A program made the position numbers and the translations under genes. The notes under the pieces were generated by a model. It saw only the letters and a list, made by a program, of their open reading frames with translations. It had not been told where the DNA came from and did not search any database. A DNA stretch of 59,711 bases from Oscillospiraceae bacterium (GTDB taxonomy: Bacteria; Bacillota; Clostridia; UBA1212; UBA1255): the NCBI GenBank assembly GCA_015069165.1, contig SVJD01000009.1, forward strand, positions 1 to 59,711, written 5' to 3'. Within the stretch, counting starts at the first letter, position 1, and each line of letters opens with the position of its first letter. Shown here piece after piece: positions 1 to 10,000 of the stretch.

Positions 1-341
1 GATGTAGCAAGTTCACCATTTATGTAAACTTTTACATACGGATCTTGCACTGTTGAATTCGAGTCATACTTATAACCTTGCAACGTAATTGTTGCTCCCT
101 TTCCCTTAAACGAGAACTGAAAACCGGAGTTCGCCCATGAGAATTTATAAATTTTATTGCCACTCACGTCATATTCGTAAAAAGTCCTGCCGAAATACTT
201 AACATCTTCATCTAAGTCAAGCACCTGGTTCTCAGCAGCATTAACAATGGATTGTATCGGAATCAAATAAGCTCCATACGTGCCAATCAAAATAACGATA
301 GCACACAATAAAGATAAAAATCTTTTACACTTACTTAACAT
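1..341 (-). CDS. N-terminal part of a third giant surface protein paralogue (cut by window edge)
   Basis: The reading frame opens at ATG 341 behind an AGGAGTGA-type ribosome site (347-354) and is still open at base 1, so only the first 113 residues are visible. It begins MLSKCKRFLSLLC, a signal peptide nearly matching the starts of the two giant proteins at 604-6945 and 7008-12386. It then carries a segment (D-V-K-Y-F-G-R-T, later W-A-N-S-G-F-Q-F-S-F) that aligns with the N-terminal jelly-roll region of the 2113-aa protein, of the type found before CE2-family SGNH esterases. It is therefore closer to the 2113-aa protein than to the 1792-aa one. It lies downstream of a terminator and has its own promoter, so it is probably a separate transcription unit. 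What follows in the missing part is unknown. Confidence 0.85.
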   Translation of the reverse strand, partial: MLSKCKRFLSLLCAIVILIGTYGAYLIPIQSIVNAAENQVLDLDEDVKYFGRTFYEYDVSGNKIYKFSWANSGFQFSFKGKGATITLQGYKYDSNSTVQDPYVKVYINGELAT

Positions 342-402
342 TTATATCACTCCTATATCATAAAACCGTACTTTTTACGCATGGTACAATAATCTCGCAT
401 AT

Positions 403-431
403 AGTATATCATATACTTTTATTGTTTTCAA
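403..431 (-). promoter_or_regulatory. Sigma-A-type promoter of the third surface-protein paralogue
   Basis: On the minus strand TTGAAA (431-426), a 17-base spacer and TATACT (408-403) lie about 60 bases before the ATG at 341. The -35 element sits inside a perfect 16-bp inverted repeat (414-451), so access to it may be controlled. Predicted by eye only. Confidence 0.65.
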
Positions 432-451
432 CAACGAAAACAATAAAAGTA
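414..451. repeat. Perfect 16-bp inverted repeat over a -35 element
   Basis: TACTTTTATTGTTTTC (414-429) and its exact reverse complement (436-451) are separated by six bases (AACAAC). The left arm covers most of the -35 element of the minus-strand promoter at 403-431. The position suits an operator; it could also form a hairpin. No T-run follows directly on either strand, so it does not look like a terminator. Confidence 0.75.
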
Positions 452-556
452 TGGTGTTTTTTTTAATAATTTTAATTTTTATTTTACAATTTTTAGTCCA
501 TAAAAATTTCCCAAAAATACCTGCCGATAAACTAAGAAAATCCTACCATTTATATC

Positions 557-590
557 AAAAAAGCGGGAAGCTTAACTTCCCGCTTTTTTA
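557..590 (-). terminator. Intrinsic terminator after the 2113-aa surface protein gene
   Basis: A hairpin with arms AAGCGGGAAG and CTTCCCGCTT is flanked by A- and T-runs on both sides, so it could act in both directions. It begins 14 bases past the stop codon at 604 and ends the pilus operon on the minus strand. Confidence 0.9.
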
Positions 591-603
591 CTATCAATGT
601 TTA

Positions 604-3600
604 TTAATCTTCCTCATAGTAAGCATCATTCTTAATGTAAACAATCTTTGTCATTCTCCTTCTTACTACAAGAAGCATTCCCATGGACATTACCATTGTA
701 GCACCTGTCAAAATGAACATATTTGTAAACCCACCCGTTGAAGGAAGAACTAAACCTGTCTGATTTAATACCTTGATAATATCAGTTCCTACATCCGGGT
801 CTGCCGGCACTGTTCCCTGCTTTGCTTTTATAACCTTTATAAGCTTTGTCAAATCATTTGTATCTTCTTCACTGCTTATTGTTACTCTTATCGGTGTTGC
901 CAATTTGTTAAAGCCCGCAGGTGCTTCTTCTTCTACAAGATAGTAATCACCACTGTCAAAGCCTTGCAACCTGTAATCACCCCTGTTCGGAGATTCAAGC
1001 AAAGTCACTTTATTTTCAGCACCATCAGCTTGTGTAGCAAGACGATATGTTCCATCGCCATCCACAGAAACAAATTCCATAGGCTCTGCGCCGTCACTCT
1101 CCGGGCTTGTCGCATAGAGCTTAAATTGAGCACCGGGCAAAGCTGTTTCAACATCGTCCTTCTCATAGTACTTATCTATTCCGAAAGACCAAACATAAGT
1201 GTTTGTCACTCTGGTTACAGTCTGCTTTTCTAACACTGCATCAACTCCGGCAACTCCTGTTTCACCGAAATTCATGTATGCCATATTTATGTTAGGTTCA
1301 TCAATCAAAGCATCATTATCAATTGCAGCACAATACTTAATTTCAATAACAGTTCCCTCCGAAAGGAGTGCAAGATTGTCATCATCAAATGTAAGCGTGA
1401 AGTTATTTTCGTTAATTATGATAGTATACTGATCACCGGGTGTATATTGCTCTCCACCGGTGTTATCTTCATCATTAACATAATCGCTTTCACTTTCATA
1501 TTTAGTAACAACTACATTATTTAAATCAGCAAATCCTTCTCCAAGTTCATCGTGTACAACATATCCCGTTGCACCCTTTGCTACATGTACAAGTATTTTG
1601 AATTCTACAGTAGAACCAATGTATCCGTCATTTGCCAATTTCCAGTGTTCACTTTCCTTTACAAATTTTTTTAAAGTAGGTACATTATTCTTCTCATTAA
1701 TATTTACGTTTGGTGTATCACCCTCACCTGTTGCATACGTTCCAATAGAGCAGATTGTTCCGAGCGCAGAATCAACAACGTAATATCCGGCTTGGTTTAC
1801 ATTGATAACTGCTATACTATTGGAAGCCACCGCCGAACCTGCCGCATCCAAACCTTTCTCCTGCGCATACTTAATTGCGAGTTTCGCTATTTGTTCCATT
1901 GTGGTAGGGTCTACGTCTTCACTCTTATTCGCAATATATCCGCCGCTAACATTAAACACTTCTTTAACTAACGCATAATCACCTTTACCTGCAAAGAATT
2001 CACCCCAACCTGCAGCAACCTTGTACGAATAAGATTGTGTCTGGCTATCGTACATTACATTCGCCATATTATATGCACTGTATGTAATTCCGTTTTGTGC
2101 TTTTGCAACTGTAATCGTACCCTCAAGAGGTACAATATCTTCATCGTCAGATTCAATAATGACATCTGTATCGCTTGTAATAAGCAAGTTATCAACTTCC
2201 ATGGTTTCGTCGGAAATTTCATCATTTGTCGTAGCAAATGCAAGCGCAGAATGTTTTGTAATTTTAGCATCGTTCACTGTTCCTTTGTGACTCAATGCGC
2301 TTGAATCACTATCCAAAGTATACACTAGAACTGTGTCATAGTAAGAATCTTGCTCAGCCGAAACATTTAAAGACCTCATCGAATATGATGTGCTATCGGA
2401 GCAAATCAATCTCGCAAACAACTTATTGTTAGCATACATTTCTATAGTTCCCAATTCTTCTTCAACAACTCTGTATTTGTTGAATCCGTTCATATTCTTA
2501 ACTGCATTTAATACCAAAAAGCTATCAGTATCATTTGTATCGGCAGTAGGAATACGAATTGCTATAACAGTTTCAGCTTGACTATTTGTAGAAAATGCCA
2601 GTGAAAAGCCTTCGTAAACATCAACATCGTCACTTTCATAGAAAACACTATTGCCTAACGGTGTAGAACTGATCGAACCATATCCATATTTAAAATGAGC
2701 AACAGCTCTATCTGAATCGTATTTCTTCGCACTCGATTTAAGATCAAACGAAATCAAGCTTGGCCCGGTCCATCTGTTATCAGTATATATAGACGATTGA
2801 CCTTTTATTTGTAGTGTCTTGCTGGGTGTTATGGTTAAACTGGGTGTTATGGTTAAAGTATCAGATTCACTCTCATAAACCTTAGTACCCGGTGTCATTT
2901 TATCCCTTATTGAAGATATTCCGCTTTCGATATTCATACCCTCGACATCTTCGTCAAAATAATATCTGTATTCATCATCCGATACACCTTCCGCACCATA
3001 AAAAGCATCTTGTATAGCATCGTATGCATTTACTTTTGGTTCAAAACTATCTGAAGTAAGAACAATCGGTTGCACAGATGTAGCTTGCGATGTGGCATTA
3101 CTGATATAGTTAAGCTCCGGAATTGTCTGGTTAAACTGTACTTGTGACACAGAATCCAAGCTTATAAGATTTTCACGCTCATCTTCGATAAATGTGGACT
3201 CAAAATGGTTATCTGAAATATCCCAATCAACAGTTGTATTTCCTGATGTTGCAGAATTATTTGTCAAGAAATCAAACTTAATACTGTAGAAAGAGCCATC
3301 TGTCCAAGTAGCTTCACTGGGATTAACAAATCTGTTTTTGTTAATCTTAAGATTTATTTGTGACAAATCACCTTGCTGACCCGCATCTAAACTGCGCTCA
3401 AAATTCACAGAATGGAGACAATCAGAAAATCTGTTACCAAGCAAATTAATGCTTATCTTTGAACAATCATTTGCAATTTTATTTTCTGTGAAATCGAAAT
3501 TAAGAGCATGATAAATACCTTCATAACCAACCTTACCGCAACGAATAAAGTCATTATTATGATAGAATATATCAGCAGATGTTGAAGCAATTCCTTTCAC

Positions 3601-6600
3601 AAATGTTTTAATTGTGTTACAAAGCTCAAATCTGTTTCCGATAAATGAATAATTACAATAACCTGCAACAGTTGCATCCGGCTGTACTTCTCCTGTAAAG
3701 TAACCGCAAGTATCGTAACCGATAAAATAGTTTCTATCCATTACTAAACCATTAGGATTGCTAATATACAAAGCTTTCGTATATCCGGTTTCACCGATTG
3801 AAATTTGGCCTACCATAGAACGCAAATAGTTATTTTTAATCAAACCTTTTACCTGGGCTCCGGAGAACGCACTTACTGCTGCAGGTACTTTGCCGGAAGT
3901 TCCGTTGCCTCCTCCTGTTATGATATTGTTTTGAATATCAAGTGTCTGAACATGATTTGCAACAGTCGCTGCCCCGGATGTATTTTTAAAATATATAGGT
4001 CCGTTTGTCGAAGTACCTTCGATAGTAAAACCTTTAACTGTAACAGAAATATTATCATTACGTTCAAATATAAAGCCGCCGTTGATTACAGTTTCATCTT
4101 TTCTGCCTGACATAGACCAATTCGGCACACTAATGTCAACTGCCGCTACATCATGATTATTACCGAGCAATGTTACTTTTTTGGTAAACACAACTTCATT
4201 CGAGTCATAATCTCCCGGCGCAAAATATATGGTATAACCATCATTTCTGTTTGCCATTGTGGCAACTTCGCCAACAGTTGCAAAAGCATTATTTCCTTTT
4301 GTTACAAAAATTACATTTTCACCATCATAGAAAGCCACTTTACCGGAAGTAGCACTTCCGATATCATCATCAACATAAAGCGTAGACGGCGTAGAAGCCT
4401 TTGTTTGCTTATAAATATATACGGGATAAATATCTCCTTGAGTGGTTTTTAAATAATACACCGTTCTGCCCGCAGAAATTGCCGTAAGATTTAAAGTGGA
4501 TGTTTTATTCATAGTTGCATACGGATTCGTATAAAAACTACCATTATCATTATCAGTACTCACTCCAAGTGTATTTCCATCCACCAAAATATGATACGCA
4601 CCTTTTGCAAAATACGGCTCTCTAATTGATGACCCGGTTGCTGTTAAAATAGGCTCCGGTATTGAAGTATTTGTAATAATCGCTTCTACTGTACAGGTAT
4701 AGTTATCTCTACCATCTTCATAGCGAAGGGCAAATTTGTTAATTCTCTTATTTAAAGTAACAGTATTACTTGAACATGCATTTCCTACTTCATCATATAA
4801 TTTATAGTCACTATCCACAGTAAATTTAAATCTATATGAATTAGTATTCGAAGAAGCGGTGAATAACTCTCCGTCCCTATCAAAGCCTTTTTCATAATCC
4901 TGTTCCCTTAAAGCGGGTCTAAAGTTGCAATAGGCAATATGTGGAGAATTTTCAGATATTTTACGTCCATCTACACTTTCCTCAACAACGTGGTATTCTT
5001 TAACTTTTATATAGGCTTTGGATGTAAAAATGTGGTGATTAGAATTATTATAATCCAAAAATCTTGAAAAACCTGACTCTAAAGCTGCATCTCCATAAAC
5101 ACCTGCATCCTTTCCATCATCGGCATCTGAATAGTGAAGGATTTTATTTAACGCCTCCGCGTCATTATTATAGTTTGCATTAAAATCGCCTACAACAAAA
5201 CCGGGATAAATTTGAATAGACTTTGTTCCCTTTGCTCTGTACGCCAACTGTCTACATTGATAAATGCGATCAGTTTTCGGAGTAGTACTAGTCTCATCAG
5301 AGGTTAGATGAGCATTAAAAAAGAGAATCCTTTGTCCTGTTGATTTATCAAAAAGTTTAATACTTAATGCATAACGATCTCTATCAGTCACAGGATCGTT
5401 CGCATCAAGTCCTACTAAATTTACCATCCAAGGGGCACCGCCATATTCGAAAGCTAAATCAAATCTATCTTTTTTGTATAAAGTTATCAATCCGTTACGC
5501 TCTGTCATTTTGAAATTCTTATTCAGATCTTTTAACGAATAGCACTCATACTCACTTAAGAATCTTTCTTCAAAGTAAGTTTCCCAACCATCAGCTTCTG
5601 AAGCACCTTGGATACCTATTATATCAGGATTATAGGCTCTAATAAGCTCAACGACTTTTGGCATACGCTCTTCCAAGCTTAAGTAAGTATCATCATTGCC
5701 ATCTGTATGTACATTATAAGTCATTATAGTCAAATCAGTCTGCTCAAAAGGCTCATGCAAATTGCTTACCTGCACCTCTTGTGATACTGGATTTATAACT
5801 TCGTCTTTCCCTGTCCAGCCCGTAACTTCTTCAATTGCATCAATAAGCTCAATAGAACGATCTACATGTGCTTTTGTATTGGGCAACTGATCAAAGCCTT
5901 TATCGCTTTCGCTAAGAGCAGTCAAAGTCTTATATTTTAAAGCTTCAAAAGAACCATTATTCAAAGTAGCAATTGCTGCTTTTATATAGTCTTCCATACC
6001 GTTATAGACTAAACCATACGTGTAAATAACTTTAGCATCGGGATAAGCAGCGTGAACCTGCAAAAGAAAGTCTTTGCAAGCTGCTTCAAATGTGTCGCCA
6101 TCTACACTATTTGCTTCATCATGATTACCGAGATTAATTACAATTACATCAGGAGCATACTGAGTATGGTCATAATTTACCGATGATTTGTTACGGTAAT
6201 CAAGATATTCAAAGAACATTTTTGCAATATGAGCTGTGCCACCGTCTTCGTTTTTAACTAAGCCGCGTCCTGAAAGCGCAATAGTCATATTTTCAGCACC
6301 GAAATACTCCGCTGCCAAAGCAGTATAAGAAATAGTGCTGTCCTCATACGCAGTTGTATTATACTGCGCATCAGTTGTGGCTGCTGGAATTTCAGAGCCG
6401 CGTCCGGTTGTAAAATCGTCACCTATGAAAAGTATTTTTCTGTCGGAATATTTTTGTGTTTGTCTGATTTTGCCTCCTGCTGCAAGCTGAACCTTGCTAA
6501 GAGCAATAACAGAATTTTCGCCGCCTGTGCTTTTCACTACTTTAATTGTGTGTAAGCCTTCGTTGAGACCATAAGCAAGCGTAATGGTCCTGTCTGTTTC

Positions 6601-6945
6601 AAAAACCTCAATATCATGTTGCGTCTCTACGTCATCAACATATATCTTTATATACGCCGTCTGCGAAGCATCTTCCGGTGTTTGCAATATAGATTTTAAA
6701 GTAGCCGTAGCTCCTGTTCCGTAAAAAGTGAACTGAAATCCGGAGTTACTCCACGAAAAATAATGTGCACCATTTTCGGCATAAGTTCTGCCAAACCATT
6801 TCAGATCATTTTCCAAATTGAGTTCAGGTTCTCTCTGACTCGCCTGTACATATGTCTGAAAAGGAAGAACATAACCTGCATACGCACTTACAAAAACAAC
6901 AAGTGCACACAAAACGGATAAAATTTTCCTGGTTTTACGTGGCAT
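604..6945 (-). CDS. Giant LPXTG surface protein: eroded SGNH and EEP heads, beta-helix, pilin-like stalk
   Basis: This is a 2113-aa sortase substrate. The start is ATG 6945, eight bases after GGAG; the longer frame opens at a GTG inside the ribosome site. Order seen: signal peptide (about 1-35), CE2-type jelly roll (40-155), SGNH-like domain (168-378), EEP (DNase I-like) domain (405-675), parallel beta-helix with repeated N-N-x-I/F turns (about 880-1280), a lectin-like region, and a C-terminal module resembling the whole backbone pilin (PTLKK pilin motif, E-box, LPSTGG, membrane anchor). Both enzyme heads look inactive. In SGNH, GDS is GDD (Asp177), GxND has His275, and the His of DxHP is Leu354. 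In EEP, the Glu of LQE is Gly447 and SDH is S-E-N (664-666), although Asn411, His546 and GDFN (586-589) remain. It is probably a structural or binding protein of the pilus. It follows the 1792-aa paralogue by 62 bases. Confidence 0.85.
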   Translation of the reverse strand: MPRKTRKILSVLCALVVFVSAYAGYVLPFQTYVQASQREPELNLENDLKWFGRTYAENGAHYFSWSNSGFQFTFYGTGATATLKSILQTPEDASQTAYIKIYVDDVETQHDIEVFETDRTITLAYGLNEGLHTIKVVKSTGGENSVIALSKVQLAAGGKIRQTQKYSDRKILFIGDDFTTGRGSEIPAATTDAQYNTTAYEDSTISYTALAAEYFGAENMTIALSGRGLVKNEDGGTAHIAKMFFEYLDYRNKSSVNYDHTQYAPDVIVINLGNHDEANSVDGDTFEAACKDFLLQVHAAYPDAKVIYTYGLVYNGMEDYIKAAIATLNNGSFEALKYKTLTALSESDKGFDQLPNTKAHVDRSIELIDAIEEVTGWTGKDEVINPVSQEVQVSNLHEPFEQTDLTIMTYNVHTDGNDDTYLSLEERMPKVVELIRAYNPDIIGIQGASEADGWETYFEERFLSEYECYSLKDLNKNFKMTERNGLITLYKKDRFDLAFEYGGAPWMVNLVGLDANDPVTDRDRYALSIKLFDKSTGQRILFFNAHLTSDETSTTPKTDRIYQCRQLAYRAKGTKSIQIYPGFVVGDFNANYNNDAEALNKILHYSDADDGKDAGVYGDAALESGFSRFLDYNNSNHHIFTSKAYIKVKEYHVVEESVDGRKISENSPHIAYCNFRPALREQDYEKGFDRDGELFTASSNTNSYRFKFTVDSDYKLYDEVGNACSSNTVTLNKRINKFALRYEDGRDNYTCTVEAIITNTSIPEPILTATGSSIREPYFAKGAYHILVDGNTLGVSTDNDNGSFYTNPYATMNKTSTLNLTAISAGRTVYYLKTTQGDIYPVYIYKQTKASTPSTLYVDDDIGSATSGKVAFYDGENVIFVTKGNNAFATVGEVATMANRNDGYTIYFAPGDYDSNEVVFTKKVTLLGNNHDVAAVDISVPNWSMSGRKDETVINGGFIFERNDNISVTVKGFTIEGTSTNGPIYFKNTSGAATVANHVQTLDIQNNIITGGGNGTSGKVPAAVSAFSGAQVKGLIKNNYLRSMVGQISIGETGYTKALYISNPNGLVMDRNYFIGYDTCGYFTGEVQPDATVAGYCNYSFIGNRFELCNTIKTFVKGIASTSADIFYHNNDFIRCGKVGYEGIYHALNFDFTENKIANDCSKISINLLGNRFSDCLHSVNFERSLDAGQQGDLSQINLKINKNRFVNPSEATWTDGSFYSIKFDFLTNNSATSGNTTVDWDISDNHFESTFIEDERENLISLDSVSQVQFNQTIPELNYISNATSQATSVQPIVLTSDSFEPKVNAYDAIQDAFYGAEGVSDDEYRYYFDEDVEGMNIESGISSIRDKMTPGTKVYESESDTLTITPSLTITPSKTLQIKGQSSIYTDNRWTGPSLISFDLKSSAKKYDSDRAVAHFKYGYGSISSTPLGNSVFYESDDVDVYEGFSLAFSTNSQAETVIAIRIPTADTNDTDSFLVLNAVKNMNGFNKYRVVEEELGTIEMYANNKLFARLICSDSTSYSMRSLNVSAEQDSYYDTVLVYTLDSDSSALSHKGTVNDAKITKHSALAFATTNDEISDETMEVDNLLITSDTDVIIESDDEDIVPLEGTITVAKAQNGITYSAYNMANVMYDSQTQSYSYKVAAGWGEFFAGKGDYALVKEVFNVSGGYIANKSEDVDPTTMEQIAKLAIKYAQEKGLDAAGSAVASNSIAVINVNQAGYYVVDSALGTICSIGTYATGEGDTPNVNINEKNNVPTLKKFVKESEHWKLANDGYIGSTVEFKILVHVAKGATGYVVHDELGEGFADLNNVVVTKYESESDYVNDEDNTGGEQYTPGDQYTIIINENNFTLTFDDDNLALLSEGTVIEIKYCAAIDNDALIDEPNINMAYMNFGETGVAGVDAVLEKQTVTRVTNTYVWSFGIDKYYEKDDVETALPGAQFKLYATSPESDGAEPMEFVSVDGDGTYRLATQADGAENKVTLLESPNRGDYRLQGFDSGDYYLVEEEAPAGFNKLATPIRVTISSEEDTNDLTKLIKVIKAKQGTVPADPDVGTDIIKVLNQTGLVLPSTGGFTNMFILTGATMVMSMGMLLVVRRRMTKIVYIKNDAYYEED

Positions 6946-6990
6946 ACAAATCACTCCAAACTTTTTAAAAATACAAATTCAATATATCAC

Positions 6991-7018
6991 AGTATAATTT
7001 TGCTGTTTTAATCTTCAA
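6991..7018 (-). promoter_or_regulatory. Possible promoter between the two giant surface-protein genes
   Basis: On the minus strand TTGAAG (7018-7013), 16 bases, and TATACT (6996-6991). The -35 lies inside the last codons of the upstream gene. It would allow the 2113-aa protein to be made on its own. The match is moderate. Confidence 0.4.
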
Positions 7019-10000
7019 ATTGGTCATAATAATCATCATTTCTGATGTAAATAACCTTTGTCATTCTCTTTCTCACTACGAGAAGAATTCCCATTGACAT
7101 TACCATCATGCAACCCACTGCAACGAAAACCGACGCATATCCGCCTGTATCAGGAAGTACAATACCCGATTGGTTCAATACAGGAATTATATCTCCATGC
7201 TTAATCAAAACATCCTCAGCTCCTTGTTTTGCCTTCACCGATTTAGCGAGCTGTGTTTCTGTATTATTCACTTGAACGCTTTCTATCGTTACAGCAATCG
7301 GCGCACCCAATTTATTAAATCCAGGCGGTGCTTCTTTCTCTACAAGATAATATGTAGCACTATCAAGTCCTTGAATTCTGTAATAACCTGTAACCGGAGA
7401 TTCAAGTACAGAAGTTGTCGTGGTGTTACCAAATTCGGCTTGCAAAGCAACACGATACTTATCTTCATTTTGATTATATACGAACTGCATCGGTACAGCA
7501 TCGGCATTTCCTACGGGGTTAACAGTATAAAGTTCAAAGCTTGCTTCCGGCAAATCAATATCATTTCCATAATATTTATGTATACCGAATGACCATACAT
7601 AAGTATTTGTAATTACTTGAGCAGTTTCTTGCTTTGTCAATACTGTTTCATCTCCTGCCACGCTTGTTTCACCAAACTCCATATACGCTGTATTCGCATT
7701 AGGAGTATCATCAATCGTAGCATCAGTATCGATTGCAGCAGTATATGTAATTTCCAAAACATTACCTACCGGCACATCTGCAATTGTTTCATCAACAAAA
7801 GTAATTGTAAATGCATTGCCGCTTTGTAAAACAGTGTATTGAGTACCTGCTGTCCACGTTTCTGTGAGCGTGCTGCTACCATTATTTACATAACTGCTAT
7901 ATTGTTTTACGCTTATTTTTGTCGCACCGGTAAATCCGTCAGCAAGAGTGTCATGTAAAACATATCCCGTTGCACCTTTAGCTACATGAACGAGTATTTT
8001 AAACTCAACCGTGCTTCCGATGCTGCCGTCATTTGCTTGTTTCCAAGTAGATACTTCTTTAACAAATTTTTCCAAAGTAGGCACAGTATTCTTCTCGGTG
8101 ATGTTTACATTAGGTGTTTCATCCCCATCTGCTTCTCCGCTAAATGTTCCTATGGAGCACAATGCTCCCAAAGCAGAATCTACTACGTAATATCCGGCTG
8201 AGTCTACATTAATAACTGCTGTACCATTTTCAGCTACCGCAGAACCTGCCGGTTCCAAGTTATTCTCCTGTGCATATTTAATCGCAAGTTTTGCTATTGC
8301 AGCCATTGTTGCTTCATCAGGATTGCTATCAGCATCTTTTCTTGTAATATATCCGTCGCCATTTACGGAATACACATCCGCTACTATGGCATAATCACCT
8401 GTACCTGCAAAGAAATCCTCCCAACCGGTTGCTACTTTGTACGAATATGCTCCGCCATTGTACGTTACATTTGCCATTTTGTAAGCACTGTATTTTACAC
8501 CATTTGTAGCATTTGAAATTGTAATAGTTCCCTCAATCGGAGTAACAGGATCTTCAACAGGGTCATCAGTAGGATCGTCTGTCGGATCGTCTGTAACAAC
8601 ATCTGTATTGCTTGTAATTAACAAATTGTCGATTTCAAGAGATTCATTTCTTGTACCGAAAGCAAGAGCAGACCCTTCAGCAGAAACGAGTGCGTTAGAC
8701 ACAGTTACTGATGAAGAACGAGCCATTTGAGTTTCATCAACAATTGTAACATTGCTGTAATACTGCTCTTTGTATGAAGTATTGAGTGTGGGTACTTTCG
8801 CATTTGTGCAAGTCAATGTTGCGAAAAGCACATCATTTGCATAAAACTCGATTGTACCTGCTCCGTCATCAATTACTGTGTAATTATTGAACTCTCTAAG
8901 GTTGGCAACTACATTATAGAAAGACACACCTTGAACTGCAACCTTTCCGCTACCGTTAAGATACTTAACAAATATCTCAATATAATCAACACCATCAGTT
9001 GTTCTAAAGGAGAAACCGATACCCGTCGTTCCTGTTGTGCTGTTTTTACCGTCTTTTCGCACACCATCGGTTTCAAAGAATACCGCGCTGTTTGATGTGT
9101 TGGTAACATTCTCCTTGCCGTATTTAACGTAAAATCCTGCAAAATCATTCGGTGTTCCGTCCATTTTGAGGTCCATAGAGATTTTGCTCTTTTCTGACCA
9201 TCTGTTGTCAGAATAAAACTGTGCAAAACCTTCCATTCTTAAAGCTAAATCCTCTGTAATTGACATATTTGCAGCATCCGTAGCATTAAAAGTAAATCTG
9301 TCCCTAATAGATGAAATGCCTCGTAAAATTTGCATATTTTTAAGGTCGCTATCAAAATCGTAAGCATATCCATCCTCTGAAAGACCTACAGCACCATTAA
9401 AAGCCTCCGCAATAGTGTCATACGAATAATAATTTTTCGCTTTAAAAGTTTCAGTTGTAACTTTAATCGGCGCAACTGAATTCGTTTCTTTTGTAGAATT
9501 CCAAATATAATTAAGCTCCGGAATATTAGTTTGATATTTACTGACATTATTTAAATCGGGATTTGCATTATTAACAATTCTGCTAACAGTTACCGGGTCC
9601 GCAAAAATCGGAGAAGTAAAGTAGTTATCGGATAAATCCCAATTTGCACTTACATCAACATTTGCTGCTTTACTGGTATTATTTGTATAAAAATTCAACC
9701 TGGCAATATAGAACTCATGTCCAACCCAGTCGCCTTCTGTAGGATTTATAAAATTGTTCTTATTCAAGGTAAATTTCATTTCTGCCAAATCACCTTTTTG
9801 GGTTGCAGTAAGTGAACGCTGAATATAAAACACACGATAACAATCCGTAAATCTGTTACCAAACAAAACAATGTTAATATTTGAGCAAACATTGCCGAGA
9901 CTGCCCTCATTAAAATCGAAATTCATAAAGAAGAGCGAACCGCCTCTTCTGTAGGGACCGCAACGTAAAACATCATTGTTGTAATAAACAATATTAGCAG

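Noticed and set aside
414-451. Terminator
   Set aside because: The stem is AT-rich and not followed directly by a T-run; the overlap with the -35 fits an operator better.
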